A stretch of 37,144 nt of DNA from Chara braunii (Eukaryota; Streptophyta; Charophyceae; Charales; Characeae), in contig BFEA01000007.1 in NCBI GenBank assembly GCA_003427395.1, forward strand, positions 5,979,275 to 6,016,418, given 5' to 3'. The translations under genes were made by a program, and so were the position numbers. The notes under the pieces were generated by a model. That model did no database searches. It saw nothing but the letters and a program-made list of their open reading frames with translations, and was not told where the DNA came from. This document shows, in pieces, positions 31,721 through 37,144 of the stretch (position 1 is its first letter; the number at the start of each line of letters is the position of its first letter).

Positions 31721-34080
31721 TCGCCCAANCCCGTTCATGAACCCGCCAATAAAAAGCCTCGTCTCTCGACTATTCTTGGGATCAGCGACGACACCAACGA
31801 CCTCTCAAGCCAACCAGCCTGGTTGGTCTAGAGGAGTGAAGAGAACGCAGTATGATATTTGTGCGCACAACGTGCCTGACGTGAGTAGTGCCCACTGCAG
31901 TCTATAACTCCTCTCCCTCTCTCCTTCGTGTATTAGTTGTCACGCTGTCTTTTAGCTCGCGCATGAAGTGCGCAACACGGGTGAGACAGACCCTTCTCCA
32001 TTCGCCTATTCCAAAAAAACGGAACCCTTAGGCAAGAACCCCAGAGATCCCAGTACGAATTCTTGCCCTGGTTCATGACAGTGTTTCTAACTGATCATCC
32101 CCGTCTGAGCATCTGGCAGTCCTCTCTTTATTCTTGTACCAGCTCCTGTTCTTGTGACTGGCTCATTGAAGTCTGACGCCAACAACTAGTCATCAACCAA
32201 AGGTTCACTCACCGCGCTCTGACCACTCTCTTGAAGACCTTAAGATAACCACCACGTATAACGTGCACGCCCCAAGTACACTGGTCGTGGTGAGCGTGTG
32301 AAGTGCCTGCCAGGGCACTATGGTTCTTCCCGCGCCAGATTTGTGCCAGCTCCCCATGTCTCTGGTGCACACGACTCCCAAGGCAGCTACAAGCATCCCT
32401 TCTAGCAGATGACGTCAACCAAACCCCTTCGGAAAACGACTATCTCTTCCTTATCTCGACAGGCCCCTCTCTTCACGTTAACTCTCTCACTCTGCTACGC
32501 ACCCTTGCATTACACGCGTCCTTCGATGCCGTCCATGCTCACGTCGTAGACTCTCGGAACCCTTGTTTCTTTTTCTTACCGAGCTACCTCAGGGTCTCAC
32601 ACCACGCGCCTCGTACTCCGATAGTCCTGCATCCCCTGGGCCCGCTCTCACTCGCGCTGCTGACCCCCAACTGACCTCTGGGCCACCCTCTACCCACCCT
32701 GCCAGCGGATGGTTCCTCCATATCTGGTCCAGTCCGTGCCAGGACAGTGTCGTAGCCTCTCGGTCATTTGACTCACTCTCTGCCTCTGTATCGCGATCCA
32801 AATGTTGTTGTTCCCGTTCCACCGCGTCTGTGGAGGTCCCCTTGTCCAGGTAAGTGACAGTGACCCTCATCTCGTCCGTGACCCATCCCGTCTGCACCTC
32901 CTCTCTGCGTGGTCCCTAGCCTCAGTAATCGCCCTCTGCAGGCCTGGGTCCGCTCTCACCTCCTCTTCTCTCCCGCCTTCTACGTTTATCTTTAGGTTTG
33001 CCTCCTGTCTGCCATAGCTATAGTCTAGTATAGTCGTCATCGTAGGCCCATCTCCCGACATTCGCTCCCACCTGCAGAGGGACTAGATGCATCTCGGCCT
33101 ATAGCCCTATAGTCCGTTGCTCCGCACCATGGCGAACACTCCCAGGCGGACAGAGTACGTCCCCAGACCAGCTAACGCACTTACACGCAGACGGCAGTAA
33201 CACGCCCACACTACCGCTCAGTCCCCTTTTCTGCTTCGCCAACAGGCAGCGTGAGACTGCTCATGCCCTGATAGCCAAATGTTAGCCCTCCTTCCCTTCT
33301 TTATACGATCGGTCGTATGCCGCGACCCCAATGTTTTAAACGAGGCAACTTCTGGAACTTGGTACATCAATAACCTAGGGCTGCATAATTAATTAAATAA
33401 ATTAATAAAAAAAAACAATAAGACCGATTAAAATAAATATAGCGAGGGATATATCATCAACAACCACAGCATCCGCAGACCTTCTACTATCGGTCTTTGT
33501 CGCTTCGTCTCGCTGCGAGGTGACCGCAACCCTAAAGCGGTGGTCCCATGACGGGACGTGCGCATTTTTCCTTCAAAACTCGTCGTCGGTCTGTTGCTAT
33601 TGGCTACCCGTGTCCGATGGCAAGGAGCGGGCTTATGACCCTTCATTGAGGGTGATAAGCCTCCTACGAACGCGGTTGCGGGTCGCCCCTCTTTTAGGGT
33701 CCCGGTTAGCGACACTTTGCTGAACACGTCAAACCCCAGAATGATAAGCGAAGGGTCGGCCAGTCTAGACTACCAGGCTGCACTCGGAGTTCGAAAATGA
33801 CCGTTAACTACTCGTGAAGCGACAAAGGGGGAAATCGGGCAAAAGGAACCAGTGATAATAATAACAATAATAATAACAATAATAATAACAGAATAAGTAA
33901 AGAAAAGAAATCATCACGCCGCTGCGGCCAGAGGTCACTAGACTGTCCCAAAGAGAAACGATGGTCCAGATCTATACGTTGATCTGACACTAGACTTTCT
34001 TTTCCTTTTTATCACCCTTTTCTTTTCCTTTTCTTTCTTCCTCCCTTTACCCCTTTCCCGTTCGACTGTAGTAGTGAGTC
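31721..34080. other. No assignable gene; AAT/AAC microsatellite near 33855
   Basis: Frames of up to 123 codons are open on both strands in 32300-33060, but neither strand shows a consistent frame or domain. A (AAT/AAC)n repeat lies at about 33855-33895. A single ambiguous base is at 31729. The stretch 33400-33800 is also without recognisable features. Confidence 0.35.
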
Positions 34081-34771
34081 CATGTACCTAACCCATAACC
34101 TGGCAGAGGGGCACTCGGCGCGCAGTAGAAAAGATCGCGCCCGTCCCTCTACCTTTGCGTCCCAGGGCGAGCCCGGCGGCTACCACGGTTACAGGCCGGT
34201 AGTGCTCTGCTATACAGCAGGGCGCCGAGCCCGCGTGGACCAAAGGCAAGTCATGTGGCGCACACAACCTTTTGTCAAGGTAAGCACTAACAGGAACGGT
34301 CCACGTCGGGGTACAACTCGGGTACCAGGAGGTTTGCTGAGGTTCGGAAACACGCCTACAAACCGCGGCGTCCGAATGAGGAACCGATGCTGAGTAGGAG
34401 CCTGACACACAGAGGAGGGTCGGGACACCACGCCCTCCGATATAATACCAAACCCCCACCCAGCGTTCCTGCTCGGTCGAAACGTGTTTCGCATCCGGTA
34501 TAAAATAACCTGTACTAGCGGTACGTTCATTCTACCTGATTGCAACTTGCGGCGAGGTTCGTTTTGCAGCCTCTGCGCTAGCCAGTCTCTCGCATTCTCA
34601 CACCGCTCGCATTCTTCTCTCTTACAGCTCGCGGCAACTAGCGCAATCAGCGCAATTAATTTTTTTTCTTCCTTCTTCTGCAGTTCGCAATTCCTACACT
34701 GCAGTACTCCTTAGTACAACGTCCTTTTGTTTCTCTCATTTTTTCTTCTTAGTTACCATCTCGTTTCCACC
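34081..34771 (+). promoter_or_regulatory. Possible retroelement leader/LTR promoter
   Basis: TATAAAAT at 34499-34506 is followed, about 265 bp later, by the gag-like ATG at 34772. The stretch in between is pyrimidine-rich and lacks long frames, like a 5' leader. The placement fits a plus-strand LTR with its U3 ending near 34500. I could not find a second LTR copy or a primer-binding site, so only the TATA box and spacing support this. Confidence 0.35.
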
Positions 34772-35007
34772 ATGCCTGAAGCACGTAGAGGACAGGGTAG
34801 AGAAAGAAGAGGAAGGGCAGGGAAGGCCCGTGAAGAGCCGCCGCCTCGTGCAAGGCGCGAGTATAGTTCAGAGGAGGAGGAGGAAGATATACGGGGTTAT
34901 GGCTCACACACCCGGCTCTACTTACGCCATCTCCCTTCAAGTTGGTATGAGAGGACTCCATCCCCAGAGAAGATGAAGTATTTTCGGAAGAAATTTGAGG
35001 TGCGTTA
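34772..35007 (+). pseudogene. 5' fragment of a gag-like ORF, truncated
   Basis: The ATG lies in a favourable context (TTCCACCATGCC). About 78 codons begin MPEARRGQGRERRGRAGKAR, a basic start followed by an acidic run (SSEEEEED) and then LPSSWYERTPSPEKMKYFRK. Such a charged, low-complexity start resembles the beginning of retroelement Gag polyproteins. The similarity ends at about 35007, where minus-strand RNase H sequence begins, so the ORF was truncated by recombination or insertion. Its expected downstream capsid, knuckle and pol are absent. Confidence 0.5.
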
Positions 35008-36500
35008 CTCTCGAATCTTAGAGGTCTTTCCTTGCCATTAAAATCTTTTTGAGCCAATACTCCACCGATGGATGCCGGCCCAGCATCGGTGCATACTACA
35101 AAAGACCTTCTCTCTTCATCTTCAAAATAAGGGACACCTAGGACTTAACCTCCTTCCTTGAACTCATCCTTTAATAACTTTACCGCATCCTCTTGTTCAC
35201 TCGACCATTTTCATTCTACTTCTTTGCGAAGTAGTTTTTTCAATAGTTCTGCCTTTTCAACGTACCCTTTTATGAAATTATTCCAAATCCGACCACTCCT
35301 AGCTTCGCTGGGTCGGTCGCCTACCATTTTTGTCATAGATATAGCCCAAGATCTTGATGGAGGATACTGCCCATCTACTTTTGGTCCCACTCACCGTGAG
35401 ATTCGCGTCTTCTAACATAACTAGCACCTTTCTGATGTCCTCAGCGTGAGTCGCGACGAACTTCCTCACTCCTGGCCTCACCTCTTCCTCACTCCTGGCC
35501 TCACCTCAGTCTCATCCTTCTCGCATGGCCCTTTGATTAGGAAGTCATCTAGGAAAAATTCCACTAAATTTAGTATAAGTTCCCCCAACACTGCCTCCAT
35601 CGTTCTTTGAAAGACTGCTATGTCGTTGGTCCATCCCATCGGCACTACCATCATCTGGATTAATCCGAATGGCGTGTGCATCGTAGTTAAGTGTCGGTCT
35701 CTATAGTCAAGCGGAATCTCATCATAACCCGAAAAGAGATCGCAGATAGAGTAGATCGAGGGTCCAGCTGACCCTTCGGATAGGAGATCCGCATTTGGAA
35801 TAGACCCTACATCCCTAACCGTAACTTTATTGGTTTTCTGCAGGTCTTGTATCCACCGTAGCTCCCCATTTGACTTTCGTATAAAGAACCACCTGTTCTC
35901 GTAGGTACTTTCACACGGTTCTGCTACGAACATGCTGATTTTTTCCTTCAGGCAGTCCACTATCATCTCCTTCTCCTTCTGAGCACATTTCGACCTAGCC
36001 GCATTCCACAACACATGCGGAACTGTATAGATTCTCGCCGGCTTAGCATACTGTAGATCTATCCGCCCTCTCTCCGCGTCAGAGAAGTTCACCGTCTTGT
36101 CGCATGCTCTTAGTGTCTCTATTATCAGTTCTCTCTCCTCCTCGATTATGTTTTCATGTCCTATGTTCATTCATTTCAAGCGCTCGTCGGTAATTCTCTA
36201 ACCCTCTGTGGCCTTTCATTCCCTGATCATCTGAGTTATTTCTTCCTCAGTGATCCCTATCTCTCCTGTCATGTCACGGCTATCGTAGCCGACTTAACTT
36301 TTTGAGCGACGGTTTCGTATCTTTTCCCCCCGCCGTGTGGGGGGATTCCTCCAAACAAGATAAGTTTATGCATCCACCAAACTCTTTATCATCGCTTTCC
36401 TTTGGATAAACAACCCCATCTACCATATATTTGTCTTCCAAATCTTCGATCTCAACACTCTTCTCTTTTATTTTATAGGGTCCTAGGGTAGTTCCTCTGG
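35008..36500 (-). pseudogene. Second Ty3/gypsy pol fragment: RT and start of RNase H
   Basis: Reading from high to low coordinates, an acidic linker (EIEDLEDKYMVDGVVYPKES, about 36400-36450) leads to RT. RT motifs are RWIQDLQKTNKVTVRD, SICDLFSGYDEIPL and the catalytic box FLDD at 35544-35555 (Phe-Leu-Asp-Asp, where family members often have Y/F-V/I-D-D). A 23-bp exact tandem duplication (35461-35483 and 35484-35506) shifts the frame in the palm (VRPGVRKF). The frame then continues with ILGYIYDKNGRRP, and after another shift an RNase H start, TDAGPASIGGVLAQKD (Asp codon 35085-35087), ending at ERPLRFES near 35010. Stops occur at about 36227, 36206, 36173, 35208 and 35145. It is related to, but distinct from, the element at 8815-19373. 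Confidence 0.92.
35461..35506. repeat. Exact 23-bp tandem duplication in RT
   Basis: CTTCCTCACTCCTGGCCTCA plus CCT occurs twice in a row. As 23 is not a multiple of three, the duplication shifts the RT reading frame. The copies are identical, so it happened after most of the other decay or quite recently. Confidence 0.95.
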
Positions 36501-36905
36501 GACTATTTGGCAACTCCGCATCAGTAGCTGTGCCGGAAACGCCGGGATGGCGGTCCGATAGGATGAAGATGAAGGGGTAGAGGAAGGAGGAAGTGGAGAT
36601 GGAGCTGGAAGGGACAACGCAGCTCCGACGCAGACTCAACACCGCACGTACTCCAACAAGTGCAAAAATAATGAATGACGAAAAACAGACAACAGCTGGG
36701 GTATACCCCCAACGGACTGACTGACTGGACTGGATTAGTCTGGTACCGACAATCAATGCCGGACCCGTGAACGTGAACGGGTCCAGCCACTGAGCGTGAC
36801 CGGTCGTTCACCGGGTCCGATTCTCATAAACAGTCGTTCGGGTGGCAACGAGCCACGTTGAGTGGAGGAGGGTTCATGAGACTCTGAGCCGTTGCGTGCG
36901 CGCGC
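36501..36905. other. Non-coding stretch with a 24-bp palindrome
   Basis: The pol-like sequence ends near 36500. GGACCCGT and ACGGGTCC at 36761-36784 form an inverted repeat with an 8-base centre, and related GGGTCC words follow near 36810. No gene is seen. Confidence 0.4.
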
Positions 36906-37005
36906 GAGAAAGAGAGAGAGAGAAAAAAAAAAAAAAAAGGTGTATGTGTGTGTGTGTGTGCGCATGTGCGCTGGGGAGTGGAGGGAGGACCCCTCCCCCA
37001 CCAAC

Positions 37006-37048
<43 letters not shown>

Positions 37049-37144
37049 CCAACCAATCAATCAATCAATCAATAATCAACCCCCCAATTTTTTTTATTTT
37101 TATTTTTTTAAACACAAATATCCTTTTTTTTTTTTTTTTTTTTT
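36906..37144. repeat. Simple-repeat cluster: GA, A, GT, AACC/AATC and T runs
   Basis: A short GA run (36911-36921), an A tract, a GT run (about 36943-36960), then (AACC)n and (AATC)n from about 37001 to 37076, and T-rich sequence to the window end. The Asn/Gln/Ser/Ile-rich translation is an artefact of the AATC repeat. Confidence 0.95.

Noticed and set aside
32303-33061. Open frames of 64-123 codons on both strands
   Set aside because: Frames change direction and phase, no motif is recognised, and the low stop density is explained by GC content.

Overview
The window looks like repeat-dense nuclear DNA from a eukaryote. It carries decayed LTR-retrotransposon coding sequence, DNA-transposon remnants, a tRNA-like SINE, long palindromes, microsatellites and a satellite repeat, and no intact host gene that I can support. 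The Ty3/gypsy-type pol proteins (integrase with a VERGH motif, RNase H with a TDAG motif, polyprotein segments rich in acidic residues) resemble, from memory, elements abundant in charophyte algae such as Chara. That assignment is inference and was not checked.

Layout. 1-205: nested fold-back palindromes. 205-2930: non-coding DNA with a degenerate ~90-bp tandem repeat (1213-1900), a GT/GA microsatellite, a two-copy repeat and AAT repeats. 2930-4900: no gene seen. 4901-5791: hAT-like non-autonomous element. 6230-6557: SINE-like element with a T tail. 6558-8814: nothing recognised. 8815-19373 (minus strand): one retroelement locus, read from high to low coordinates as Gag (19373-17101), protease (~16920-16338), reverse transcriptase (16088-15000), RNase H and linker (14982-13917), integrase (12376-11231), a 120-bp intron-like spacer (11230-11111) and then a second Gag-like ORF (11084-8815). 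A terminal-inverted-repeat element (12377-13916, containing an 870-bp assembly gap) sits inside pol. Premature stops, frameshifts and altered catalytic residues show that the locus is dead.

19800-20003 is a near-complete palindrome. 20401-22110 and 25441-27035 are two arrays of the same 91-bp satellite in opposite orientation, flanking 3.3 kb of unrelated sequence. This is the most striking structure in the window and recalls fold-back transposons whose long inverted ends are built of tandem sub-repeats.

27681-29109 (minus) is a broken protein-coding stretch of unknown family. 29110-34080 holds only weak coding signals. 34081-35007 (plus) looks like a retroelement leader and the start of a gag, joined head-on to a minus-strand pol fragment (35008-36500). 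That fragment is a useful in-window comparison because it keeps residues that are lost in the larger element. The end of the window is simple repeats.

Nothing here suggests genes working together in a host pathway. The functional logic is that of mobile elements: Gag packages RNA, PR/RT/RNase H/IN copy and insert it, and the non-autonomous elements and satellites depend on enzymes encoded elsewhere.
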